Assembly: GCA_033557465.1 (NCBI GenBank)
Contig: CM066039.1
Location: 46,157,788 to 46,221,787 of the forward strand
DNA from: Ichthyophis bannanicus
Lineage: Eukaryota; Chordata; Amphibia; Gymnophiona; Ichthyophiidae
Reading direction: 5' to 3'
Length of the DNA stretch: 64,000 bases
Shown: positions 55,930 through 64,000 of the stretch, one piece after another
Layout of the letters: each line of letters opens with the position of its first letter
Numbering within the stretch: position 1 is the first letter of the stretch
The notes under the pieces: generated by a model
Databases searched by the model: none
What the model was told of the DNA's origin: nothing
What the model saw: only the letters and a program-made list of their open reading frames with translations
Program-made: the position numbers and the translations under genes

Positions 55930-57570
55930 TCTGAATTGAACTTCGGTCCCTCCAAAGGGCACTGTTACTGAGCTACCAAACCAGCCATGTGAAGGTTTCT
56001 GCATACTTTCACCTGTCTACAATACTGCTTAATTTGTGCCTGGCTGACTTGCGTGTTGCAATTACACTTTTATCTGCTTAAAGGCCACAAATTCTTTGAA
56101 AGTTTTCCTCTAAAAGTGGAACTGAAGAAAAGATTGAGGATACTGTCCTGCTTACGTAGAGGCTTTTATCAGACCGCGTTTGGGGAGTGGGATTCATTTC
56201 TGGTCACTCAGATGTTAGTAAAGATACAAAGGAATAATAATAAACCTAAAAAGGGTAATGAGATGGGGGGGGGGGAGCGGGGTGTTGTTACATATGTTGA
56301 AAGATTTTCCTAACTAGGGTTATTCATATTAGAAAACTGACATTTAAGAAGAAACTTCATGACACTATAGAAGATCTATTCGTGACCTGGGCGTCTGAAA
56401 CAGGCACCTAGATGGGCAAATCATGGAGATGGATTCTCTGGGGCCATTTTAGACAGCCCTGGCATGAGAACATCCATGTAGCACGGGGGCATAGTGGAGG
56501 TGTGTTAGGGTGGAGAAAGGGAGTTGCACATCGCAATTTCAGAGCAGCACAAGCACGTCAGGCCCTGATGAGCGTCCATGACTATACCTGTTCCTGAGCA
56601 CGAATAAGGTGTAAAAAAGTGCTCAATTCATGGCTGCAGTGCTTCCAGGGGGAAGAGCAAAATGTGCTTGTATTGCAGCATTTAATAATTCCTGACTGAA
56701 GAAACCTGTCCATGAATACATAATCCAAACATGGAAAGGACATGCTAGTCTTATAAAATAGATGCCCCCCCACCCCCACTTCTGACCTATCCAGACCGGG
56801 GCATCCAAGTACCCGGTCCTGTGGGCGTGCACTTCAGGGATGTCCACATTTGTAACATGGCCTACACTCATGCACGCACCAGGCCTTGCTATCTGTGAGG
56901 GGGTCAGAGCTGTTTCAGAATGTCACTGCTGCCACGTCCCTGGTTTTGGGACATTCTGCTCTAGACATCCCAGAAGTTTCCTAGACATCACTTCTAAAAT
57001 GCCGCTTTATACCAATATAGCATTCATCCTTATAGGATCACACGGGATGCTTTTGTCAAAAAAGCTACAAACAAGGGGCAGGGTCTTGTAAGATTATGGG
57101 GTTATAGATTTCACCTCTTCATTGGAAGTGGTAAAATTAAGCAATGTCGTGTCGGTAAATGTTGTGGCTTCCATGTAAAACACTTCACAAGTGACTGTGA
57201 CAGATTTCTAGAGGAAAACAGATATTGGTGGGTTTGGTGATATTCAGCATCTCTGAGCTGATTGCACTCTTGGAGTCGAAAAGGAGGTGTTTTTCACTGT
57301 TGCAGAGTTGGCTACAGTTGCACAGGATTTGGGGTGACTTCTTAATGCAACACCTGACTGATGATGTATTGCACAAACGTATCAGCCTGCGCAAACACAG
57401 CCGATTTTCAGATGTGCTCAAGATCCCTGGTTGTGTTTTCAATATCTGCTTGTCGTGCAGTTAAGGCATAAAATGATGACGAGCGATGCATATTGGATGT
57501 GTACACAAGGAGAGTGATTTTCAAAAACTTTTTTAATAGGTAGTTTTGAGAACTTTATTCCTCTCCCTGG
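55930..57570. other. FOXO6 intron 1, no recognised feature
   Basis: 56265-56280 has a G-run. No coding motif or repeat ends recognised. Confidence 0.4.
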
Positions 57571-57574
57571 GTTC

Positions 57575-58825
57575 AGTTAGAAACATAGAAACATAGAAAC
57601 ATGACGACAGAAAAAGACCACAAGGCCCATCTAGTCTGTCCTTCCATAACAACTACTACAACAGTCCACTTTTTATCTTTAGAGATCCTCTGTGTTGGTC
57701 CCATGCTTTTTTGAATTCAGTTACTGTCCTCATCTCCACCACCTCCACTGGGAGACTATTCCACGGATCCACTACTCTTTCCGTAAAGAAATATTTCCGC
57801 ATATCACTCCTGAATCTATCTCCCTTCACCCTCATCCCATGTCCCCTCGTAGCAGAACTTGCTTTCAATTGAAAGAGGCTCTCTCCCTGAACATTTATGC
57901 CACGGAGGTATTTAAACATCTCAATCATATCACCTCTATCCCGCCTTTCCTCTAAGGTGTACATATTAAGATCCTTAAGTCTGTCCTCATATGCTTTATA
58001 ATGAAGCCCATTAATCATTTTAGTAGCAACCCACTGCACCGACTCCATCCTGTACACATCCATATGAAGGTGCAGTCTCCAGAATTGCACACCATACTCC
58101 AAATGAGGTCGCACCAAAGACTTATACAGAGGCATTATCACCTCCTTTTTTCTGCTAGCCATTCCTCTCCGTATGCACCCAAGCATCCTTCTAGCTTTTG
58201 CCGTTGCCTTTTCTACCTGTTTAGCTACTTTAAGATCATCAGACACAACCACGCCTAGGCCCCGCTCTTCTTTAGTGGACAAAAGTACTTCACCTCCTAT
58301 ACTATATTGCTCCCTTGGATTGCTGCAGCCCAAATGCATGACCTTACATTTTTTAACATTAAATCCCAGCTGCCAAATTCTAGACCATTCTTCAAGCTTA
58401 GCTAGATCCCTCCTCATGTTATCTACACCTTCCTGGGTGTCTACTCTATTGCAGATTTTGGTATCATCCGCAAAGAGGCAAACCTTACCCGACAGCCCTT
58501 CCGCTATATCACTAACAAAGATGTTAAAAAGAATCGGACCAAGGACAGATCCCTGGGGCACACCACTGGTAACATCCTTCTCCTCAGAGTGAGCTCCATT
58601 TACTTGTACTCTTTGTCGCCTCCCACCCAACCAATTTCTAACCCAAGCAGTAACTTTAGAGTCCATCCCTAGGGTGCTCAGTTTGTTTATAAGTCGCCTG
58701 TGAGGAACAGTGTCAAAGGCTTTACTGAAATCTAAATACACCACATCTAGAGCTCTCTCTCGGTCCAACTCCCTGGTCACCCAGTCAAAGAAATCAATCA
58801 GATTTGTCTGACAAGTTGATGGTAT
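57575..58825 (-). mobile_element. CR1-like LINE, 5'-truncated copy B
   Basis: The element runs from TTGTCAGACAAATC (58815 on the minus strand) to a tail of TTTCTATG repeats (57575-57602, seen as GAAACATA). It is the same family as 106-1345 and starts at the same element position, but without frame breaks in the RT part. Confidence 0.88.
57656..58780 (-). CDS. CR1-like LINE reverse transcriptase, C-terminal half, open frame
   Basis: 374 residues of a non-LTR reverse transcriptase that would copy element RNA at the nicked target. It opens with the palm motif [16 protein letters not shown], then GGRRQRVQVNG, GVPQGSVLGPILFNIF, the catalytic FADD (58463-58474) and GFNVKKCKVMHLG. The end part has VRPHLEYGVQFW and WNSLPVEVVEM. 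Endonuclease, ORF1 and the RT N-terminal fingers are missing, so it cannot move alone. The frame is unbroken to the expected stop, so this copy is younger than copy A. No promoter is visible, and expression as a protein is unlikely. Confidence 0.85.
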   Translation of the reverse strand: MTRELDRERALDVVYLDFSKAFDTVPHRRLINKLSTLGMDSKVTAWVRNWLGGRRQRVQVNGAHSEEKDVTSGVPQGSVLGPILFNIFVSDIAEGLSGKVCLFADDTKICNRVDTQEGVDNMRRDLAKLEEWSRIWQLGFNVKKCKVMHLGCSNPREQYSIGGEVLLSTKEERGLGVVVSDDLKVAKQVEKATAKARRMLGCIRRGMASRKKEVIMPLYKSLVRPHLEYGVQFWRLHLHMDVYRMESVQWVATKMINGLHYKAYEDRLKDLNMYTLEERRDRGDMIEMFKYLRGINVQGESLFQLKASSATRGHGMRVKGDRFRSDMRKYFFTERVVDPWNSLPVEVVEMRTVTEFKKAWDQHRGSLKIKSGLL

Positions 58826-59032
58826 AAATGCTTGGAGCGTAATTTTATAAGGGTTTGCTTAGTCAAAGTGCTTTTTAAGAAACTTATTTTACAGAAAAAA
58901 GTGGGCGCCTACTTGTCTTTATAAAATACCAGCGTAAGTGGCAGAAATTGTGCCATGAGTCACGGACATTTACACCAGCCCTACAGGTAGAGCAAATACC
59001 CGCATCTACAGTTTTCAAAAATGTACGTAAAT

Positions 59033-59428
59033 TCTCCAGGACCAAGCAGGAAGTCAGTCCTCACTTATGGGTGACGTCGCCGACGGAGCCCTCGCGGAGC
59101 AATTTTCCCCAGCTTTCAAAGAAAGCCTTTGGGAATTGCAGCGCGCATGCGCGGTCCCCTTCCCGCCCAAGGGTGCCATCTTAGCCAGTCTTCTTTTTTC
59201 CGCGGAGCCCTACAGACGTACCCGTCGTGTCCCCGCGAAAAAGTTGATTTTCTTTAGAATTACTCTGTTTTTCCATTCGGTTCGACGCCGGTCTTTTTCC
59301 CGCCGGACTCGCGACGCCGGTCACGAGTCCTCTTCTTATTTTTCGGTTTTTCTGACTTAGTCAGTTTTCGTTTCGGTTTTTCCCTGGCAGCCCGGTCCTT
59401 TGACCTCGCCGGGGCCCTTTTTCCCCCG
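59033..59428 (+). repeat. DIRS left terminal repeat and leader
   Basis: It begins at CCAGGACCAAGCAGG and carries GTGACGTC, GCGCGCATGCGCGG and T-rich/GC-rich leader sequence up to the gag ATG. A related decayed end is at 14236-14285 on the other strand. The exact boundary is not certain without the right end. Confidence 0.65.
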
Positions 59429-59728
59429 ATGGCTGCCAGTGGTTTCAAGCGGTGTGGTCAGTGTGACCGAAATATGTCACTAACTGACACACACGACAAT
59501 TGCCTCCGCTGCCTGGGCCCGGATCATAAAGAAATGATCTGTGGGCCTTGTGGCAAACTATCCTCCAAAGCGTTGAGAAGTCGGCGGCATCAGCGGATAG
59601 AATCTTCGCTGACCCCAGCCGTACCCGGACCTCGTCGGAGGCCTCCGCGTCCAGGGGTTCCAGCTCGGACCGTCGCCGGAGTTCCTCCGACAGGGGTTCT
59701 CCCTCCGGGGACCATCGACGGAAGGTGA
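59429..59728 (+). CDS. DIRS gag, N-terminal zinc-knuckle-like part
   Basis: ATG 59429 starts MAASGFKRCGQCDRNM. Cys pairs (CGQC, CLRC, CGPC) with DTHDNC and GPDH between them give the Cys/His-rich N-terminus typical of DIRS gag, followed by SSKALRSRRHQR. After about residue 55 this frame turns into Pro/Arg-rich sequence without likeness to gag, while the frame one base back continues gag. That suggests an indel, or a shift, between about 59590 and 59650. Gag would package element RNA. Confidence 0.72.
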   Translation: MAASGFKRCGQCDRNMSLTDTHDNCLRCLGPDHKEMICGPCGKLSSKALRSRRHQRIESSLTPAVPGPRRRPPRPGVPARTVAGVPPTGVLPPGTIDGR

Positions 59729-61350
59729 AACCCGCGAGGGCGACGTCGGTGGACGCTCCTGGCTCCGCGAGGGCCAGGTCGCATAGCCCCGATAGCCGCC
59801 CCGGGTCCTTGGAGAAGGAGCACCTCATGAAGCGACCTCGCCTGGAGTCGGAGCTGCCTGCTCGGGTAAGTCCTGTGGTCCTTCTGGACTCGCCTCCACG
59901 ACAGCCGACGTCGGGCCCGACGCCGTCGGGGCCCGAGTCGGGGGCTGCTGGGTCACCTGAGCTCGGACTCAGGTTGACGGCCTTGGAGAGCAGACTGTCT
60001 GCCTTCATGGACCAGCAGCGGGCACTGCTCGCTGGCTTCGCTGGCGCCGCTGCCCCGACCGCCGGGACGTCGACGTCTAAGTCGACCCCGGAGACCGAGC
60101 CGATCCTCGAGTCGATGCGAACTCGAGTCGATCCTCGGTCGAGGTCGCCCTCGGCCTCCCGTTCGGGACCGAGGTCGCCGACGCCGACTCCCTCGGCGTC
60201 GGGGCGGCAGGCGCCGCGCCCTGCCCGGGCCGACCCCACCGAGTCCTCGTCGGAGTCGGTCTGGGAGTCTGAAGAGGAAGAGTCGCCTGATTCTTTTCGG
60301 ACTCGGTGTGTCCCCTCGGACTCACCTGAGTCCGAACCTCGGAAGCAGTCCCCCCCGGAGGATGCCCGGTTCTCGGACTTCGTCAGGGATATGACCAAGG
60401 CTTTGGCCTTCCCTGCGGACCCCGAGGAGGAGCCTCGAGCCGAAGAGCTCGACGCCCTCCAGTATGACTCTCCCGCCAGGGAACACTTTACTGTACCGGT
60501 TCCTCCCATGCTGGAACGACTACTCTTCCGCATGTGGGAGAGTCCGGCCACCTCGCCGGTCCTGAGCAAGCGGGTCGATTCTATCTATCGAGTCCGCAAG
60601 AGCCCTGGCTTCCAGAAAGCACAGCTACCACACCATTCCATGGTAGTGGCATCGGCCATGCATCGTCTTAAGAGCCAGAAGATGCACTCCTCGGTGCCTC
60701 CTGGCAGGGAGGCCCGTAACCTGGATGGCCTTGGTAAGAAGTGTTTCCAGGGCTCTATGCTCGCCTGTCGTGTCCAGACCTACCAGCTATATATGGGCAT
60801 GTATCTCCGAGACCTGGCTAAAGAGCTAGCCGGCTTCTCCGCTGGTTTGTCCGAGGAACCCTTGTGGAGGTTCCTGGCCTTGTCCACTGGCATTCGGGAA
60901 TGCTCAAAATTCATGTCCCGAGCAGCCTATGATGGCTTTGAAGCATCGGCTCGAGTGGCCGCAGCCGGCATCGGTGCCCGCCGACAGGCTTGGCTTCAGT
61001 CGTCTGACCTTGAGCCCTGGGTGCAGGACAAGTTGGTCGATGTCCCTTGCCGAGGCGAAAACCTCTTTGGCAAGCCCATGGCTGATAAGGCTGCACAAAT
61101 TGAGACAGAGACTCTCACCAGGACTAGGCTTTCTAGGAAGACCTCCGCCCCTTCCCAGAAAAAGAAGGGCTCGGGAAAGAAGTCCTTTTACCCGAGGAAG
61201 GCGGCTGCCTACAAACAATACCCCCACTATCAGGCCCCTGCAGCTCCCCAACAGGGCCAGCAGGCCAAGGGACGGGGTAACGGGTCCCGTAGGCAGCAAG
61301 CCCCCAAGCCTGCACCACCAGCCCCTGCTCCGCAGGGTGGGGGTTTTTGA
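59548..61350 (+). CDS. DIRS gag, main part
   Basis: About 600 codons in the frame one base back from 59429. The first codon is TTG, so initiation here is not implied. Ser/Arg-rich and acidic stretches come first. A hydrophobic, conserved-looking section follows (FSDFVRDMTKALAFP at about 60370, then EHFTVPVPPMLERLLFRMWE, HHSMVVASAMHRL and FLALSTGIRECSKFMSRAAY). The basic, Gln/Pro-rich C-terminus (GKKSFYPRK, QQGQQAKGRGNG) resembles nucleic-acid-binding tails. No stop inside. It ends at 61350 and overlaps the RT frame. Confidence 0.82.
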   Translation: MWQTILQSVEKSAASADRIFADPSRTRTSSEASASRGSSSDRRRSSSDRGSPSGDHRRKVKPARATSVDAPGSARARSHSPDSRPGSLEKEHLMKRPRLESELPARVSPVVLLDSPPRQPTSGPTPSGPESGAAGSPELGLRLTALESRLSAFMDQQRALLAGFAGAAAPTAGTSTSKSTPETEPILESMRTRVDPRSRSPSASRSGPRSPTPTPSASGRQAPRPARADPTESSSESVWESEEEESPDSFRTRCVPSDSPESEPRKQSPPEDARFSDFVRDMTKALAFPADPEEEPRAEELDALQYDSPAREHFTVPVPPMLERLLFRMWESPATSPVLSKRVDSIYRVRKSPGFQKAQLPHHSMVVASAMHRLKSQKMHSSVPPGREARNLDGLGKKCFQGSMLACRVQTYQLYMGMYLRDLAKELAGFSAGLSEEPLWRFLALSTGIRECSKFMSRAAYDGFEASARVAAAGIGARRQAWLQSSDLEPWVQDKLVDVPCRGENLFGKPMADKAAQIETETLTRTRLSRKTSAPSQKKKGSGKKSFYPRKAAAYKQYPHYQAPAAPQQGQQAKGRGNGSRRQQAPKPAPPAPAPQGGGF

Positions 61351-63262
61351 CTCCTTAAGCATAGCCTCTCCCCCCCCGCTGGTTCCTCCCAGCACCGGAG
61401 GCCGGCTGGTTCACTTCGCCCACAGGTGGTCCAGCATCACCTCAGATGCCTGGGTGCTTCAAGTCGTGCGAGAAGGCTATCTTCTCCACTTCCACCAGGT
61501 CCCTCCCTCCTATTTTCCGGGAGAAACTCCACGACCCCCTCTGCACAGGGAATTACTCCTTCAGGAGTTAGCAGGTCTTCTACAGGATCAGGCGGTGGAA
61601 CCGGTGCCCCACCACCTGCAAGGTCAAGGCTTTTATTCCCGGTATTTTCTGATACCAAAAAGAACAGGAGGCCTCAGACCCATCCTGGACTTGCGCAACC
61701 TCAACAAGTTCCTCGTGCGGGAGAAGTTCAAGATGCTTACCCTTGGAATCCTTCTGCCCTACCTCCAGCAGGGAGATTGGCTATGCTCCTTGGATCTAAA
61801 GGATGCCTACACGCACATCCTCATCCACCCAAGCCACCGCCAATACCTAAGATTTGTGGTGGCAGGAAATCATTACCAGTACAGAGTACTGCCCTTTGGC
61901 CTGTACTCCGCACCGCGAGTCTTCACAAAATGTCTCGCGGTGGTGGCGGCCCATCTCCGGCTTCACGGCCTCTATGTCTTTCCGTACCTCGACGACTGGC
62001 TCATCAGAGCAGCGTCCGCTCTGGAGGTCACCAACGCCGCGCGCCGCACGGTGACTCTTCTGCAGTACTTGGGCTTTGTTATAAACTTTGCAAAGTCCAC
62101 TTTGCTCCCCTCACAGGATCTCGAGTTCATCGGCGCAAGGCTGCACACTCCTCAGGCGCGTGCGTACCTACCGCTCGACAGGGCTCAACGGCTCATGGAC
62201 CTAGCCGACCGTTTTCGCAGCCAGCCCCTGGTCTCCGCCAGGCGCTTCCTGAGACTACTCGGCCATATGGCTTCCACTGTCCATGTGACCCCCAATGCCC
62301 GCCTGAATATGCGGCCTGCTCAATGGTGTCTCCGCCGGCAGTGGCGACAAGCCACAGGCGGCCTAGCAGACCTAGTGCGCGTCTCCGAGCCGCTGCTCTC
62401 GTCTCTCCGGTGGTGGCTTCAGCGGCCGAACCTGATATTCGGCATGCCTTTCCAGTCACCTCAGCCGGCCCGGGTGCTGACAACAGATGCATCCCTCCTG
62501 GGCTGGGGAGCGCATTGCCAAGGGGCACGTACTCAGGGCCTCTGGACCACGTGGGAGTCTGCTCAGCAGATCAACTTCCTGGAGCTCAGGGCGATCCGCC
62601 TGGCTCTCAAGGCCTTCTCCCACCTGACTTCTCACCAGTCCGTCCTTGTCCAGATGGACAATCAAGTTGCCATGTTCTACGTGAACAAGCAGGGGGGCAC
62701 GGGCTCCTTCCTCCTCTGTCGGGAGGCACAGAAGCTCTGCTCTTGGGCCGTCAGTCACGGCGTTCTCCTCAAGGCAGTTTATCTCCCAGGCCAAGAGAAT
62801 TGCCTGGCGGACAAACTCAGCAGGATCCTCCAGCCGCACGAGTGGCGTCTGGATCCCTTGGTAGTTCAGAAGCTCTTTCAAAAGTGGGGCCTCCCCACGG
62901 TGGATCTCTTTGCCAGTCCTCACAACCGGCAACTTCCTCGCTTCTGCTCTCGTCAGCCACACCCCCTTCGGGTTGCGGCGGACGCTTTTCTACTCTCATG
63001 GTCGGGGAGCCTTCTGTATGCTTTCCCTCCCATCCCGCTAGTCTCTCGGACTCTCTTCAAGGTTCTCCGAGACAAAGCCTTCATGATCCTGGTGGCTCCT
63101 CGCTGGCCCAGACAGCCGTGGTTTCCACTCCTGCTGCAATTAGCGGTGGAGGATCCGTTCCCTCTGGGGTTTCAACCGGATCTCCTCACTCAGGATCAGG
63201 GGTCTCTGCTACACCCCAACCTCAGGTCTCTCAATCTAATGGCCTGGCTGCTGAGAGGGTAG
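60929..63262 (+). CDS. DIRS reverse transcriptase - RNase H
   Basis: The open frame starts inside gag; recognisable sequence begins about 61345 (FDSLSIASPPP). RT motifs: YSRYFLIPKRTGGLRPILDL, SLDLKDAYTHI (first Asp, residue 289), LPFGLYSAPRVFTK and FPYLDDWL (YLDD at residues 353-356, 61985-61996). RNase H: TTDASLLGWG (Asp 520), NFLELRAIRLAL, VQMDNQVAMFYVNKQGG and CLADKLSR. All catalytic acids I can place are present and there is no internal stop, so this copy may be recent. It converts element RNA to DNA in the cytoplasm or nucleus. The last 265 bases overlap the recombinase frame. Confidence 0.93.
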   Translation: MMALKHRLEWPQPASVPADRLGFSRLTLSPGCRTSWSMSLAEAKTSLASPWLIRLHKLRQRLSPGLGFLGRPPPLPRKRRARERSPFTRGRRLPTNNTPTIRPLQLPNRASRPRDGVTGPVGSKPPSLHHQPLLRRVGVFDSLSIASPPPLVPPSTGGRLVHFAHRWSSITSDAWVLQVVREGYLLHFHQVPPSYFPGETPRPPLHRELLLQELAGLLQDQAVEPVPHHLQGQGFYSRYFLIPKRTGGLRPILDLRNLNKFLVREKFKMLTLGILLPYLQQGDWLCSLDLKDAYTHILIHPSHRQYLRFVVAGNHYQYRVLPFGLYSAPRVFTKCLAVVAAHLRLHGLYVFPYLDDWLIRAASALEVTNAARRTVTLLQYLGFVINFAKSTLLPSQDLEFIGARLHTPQARAYLPLDRAQRLMDLADRFRSQPLVSARRFLRLLGHMASTVHVTPNARLNMRPAQWCLRRQWRQATGGLADLVRVSEPLLSSLRWWLQRPNLIFGMPFQSPQPARVLTTDASLLGWGAHCQGARTQGLWTTWESAQQINFLELRAIRLALKAFSHLTSHQSVLVQMDNQVAMFYVNKQGGTGSFLLCREAQKLCSWAVSHGVLLKAVYLPGQENCLADKLSRILQPHEWRLDPLVVQKLFQKWGLPTVDLFASPHNRQLPRFCSRQPHPLRVAADAFLLSWSGSLLYAFPPIPLVSRTLFKVLRDKAFMILVAPRWPRQPWFPLLLQLAVEDPFPLGFQPDLLTQDQGSLLHPNLRSLNLMAWLLRG

Positions 63263-64000
63263 TCCTTGCTCCCCTTCTCCTGCCGGCAGAGGTGGAAGAG
63301 GTCGTCCTAGCTTCTCGGCGACCTTCTACCCGCAAATGCTACGCCCTTAAATGGCGTCGCTTTTCCGTTTGGTGTAGCCAACAGTCTCAGGATCCCTTCT
63401 CCTGCCCGGTGTCGGTGATCCTGCAGTACTTGCTATACCTCTCTAATCTGGGACTTAAGTCCAACTCCGTCAAAGTTCACCTCAGTGCTCTTTCAGCACA
63501 TCATGTGCCGGTGGACGGCAGACCTCTTTCCAGCGACCCTCTTGTAGCGAGGTTTCTCCGAGGTCTCCTTCTACTTAAACCACCTCTGCGCCCGCCAGCG
63601 CCTGACTGGGATCTGAATGTGGTTTTACAGCGGATCACCTGTCCGCCTTTTGAACCTATGGCTACCTGTTCTCTCCGTTTTCTTTCTTGGAAAACACTGT
63701 TCTTGATAGCCCTCACTTCCGCTAGACGCGTAAGTGAATTGCAGGCCCTCGTGTCTGATCCCCCTTACACTCGGTTCTACAAAAATAGGGTAGTCCTACG
63801 GACTCACCCAAAATTTCTTCCAAAAGTGGTCTCCCCTTTTCACATCAATCAGGAGGTGGTACTTCCAACCTTCTTTCCCAGACCACACTCCAGCCGAGCT
63901 GAAACGGTCCTCCATACCCTGGACTGTAGAAGGGCTTTGAACTTCTACCTTGACCGTACGCGGGAGCACCGTAAAGCTGCTCAGCTTTTTGTGTCTTTTG
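62998..64000 (+). CDS. DIRS tyrosine recombinase, N-terminal part (runs off window)
   Basis: In the frame one base back from RT, an ATG at 62998 opens a frame that stays open to the window end (334 codons). From about 63280 it shows the recombinase core-binding domain (RRPSTRKCYALKWRRFSVWC, then YLLYLSNLGLKSNSVKVHLS). The catalytic domain starts near 63650 (ISARRVSEL-type box, here LTSARRVSELQAL, with the catalytic Arg of the R-HxxR-Y set). The HxxR motif and the active Tyr must lie past 64000. The enzyme joins the circular DNA copy to the genome. The start could also be a later codon; overlap with RT is usual in DIRS. Confidence 0.85.
   Translation, partial: MVGEPSVCFPSHPASLSDSLQGSPRQSLHDPGGSSLAQTAVVSTPAAISGGGSVPSGVSTGSPHSGSGVSATPQPQVSQSNGLAAERVVLAPLLLPAEVEEVVLASRRPSTRKCYALKWRRFSVWCSQQSQDPFSCPVSVILQYLLYLSNLGLKSNSVKVHLSALSAHHVPVDGRPLSSDPLVARFLRGLLLLKPPLRPPAPDWDLNVVLQRITCPPFEPMATCSLRFLSWKTLFLIALTSARRVSELQALVSDPPYTRFYKNRVVLRTHPKFLPKVVSPFHINQEVVLPTFFPRPHSSRAETVLHTLDCRRALNFYLDRTREHRKAAQLFVSF

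Larger units (their letters stand above)
59033..64000 (+). mobile_element. DIRS-type tyrosine-recombinase retrotransposon, right end outside the window
   Basis: Order: 5' terminal region (CCAGGACCAAGCAGGAAG at about 59037, GGGTGACGTC), gag, RT-RNase H, and an overlapping tyrosine recombinase running off the window. G+C is far higher than in the flanks. DIRS elements replicate through a circular DNA intermediate and integrate with a tyrosine recombinase instead of an integrase or endonuclease, leaving no target duplication. The right inverted end and the remaining recombinase residues lie beyond 64000. Confidence 0.92.

Noticed and set aside
59445..60569. Long minus-strand open frames (up to 374 codons) opposite DIRS gag
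   Set aside because: Shadow frames in GC-rich coding sequence; the opposite strand has clear gag motifs.

Overview
This is vertebrate nuclear DNA from a large, transposon-packed genome. The only cellular gene recognised is the first coding exon of FOXO6 (27510-27929, + strand), which ends in a canonical splice donor. I found no FOXO exon 2 between the donor and base 64000, so at least 36 kb of this window is FOXO6 intron 1. The repeat mix points to an amphibian with a big genome: a DIRS tyrosine-recombinase retrotransposon, CR1/L3- and L2-type LINEs, L1/Tx1-like LINEs, an R4/Dong-like LINE, CORE-SINEs, and Tc1, hAT-like and Harbinger-like DNA elements. A caecilian is possible, but this is inference; no species marker was seen.

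Layout. 0-25.5 kb is a graveyard of nested transposons. An old minus-strand CR1/L3-like LINE (3.3-8.6 kb) is split by a Tc1 element (3811-7017), which is itself split by an L1-like element carrying ORF1 but no ORF2 (4160-5746). A second copy of that ORF1-only type lies at 12.3-13.3 kb. It is followed by a broken R4/Dong-like LINE with a DIRS end inside it, an L2 3' end, L1/Tx1 remnants, SINEs and a 254-bp near-perfect palindrome.

25.8-28 kb is the CpG-rich FOXO6 promoter, leader and exon 1. It holds a 37-bp minisatellite in the leader, a perfect CRE, an RFX-type X-box palindrome and CCAAT boxes. From about 25 bases past the splice donor a 46-bp minisatellite runs for about 6.6 kb (roughly 140 units). 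It contains a recent higher-order repeat (17 units, about 780 bp, three copies) and fades into a decayed tail that reaches 35.88 kb.

36-59 kb is intron with scattered palindromic MITEs (hAT-like, mariner-like, Harbinger-like), L2 fragments and CORE-SINEs, with long stretches where I recognise nothing. A minus-strand CR1-like LINE with an intact C-terminal RT frame (57.6-58.8 kb) is followed by a GC-rich DIRS element from about 59.03 kb to the window end, with gag, RT-RNase H and the start of an overlapping tyrosine recombinase.

The most unusual structure is FOXO6 exon 1 sandwiched between two unrelated tandem arrays, the larger one abutting the splice donor of the intron that splits the forkhead domain. 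No operon-like or novel multi-gene system is visible; most open frames here are transposon genes or stop-free repeat.
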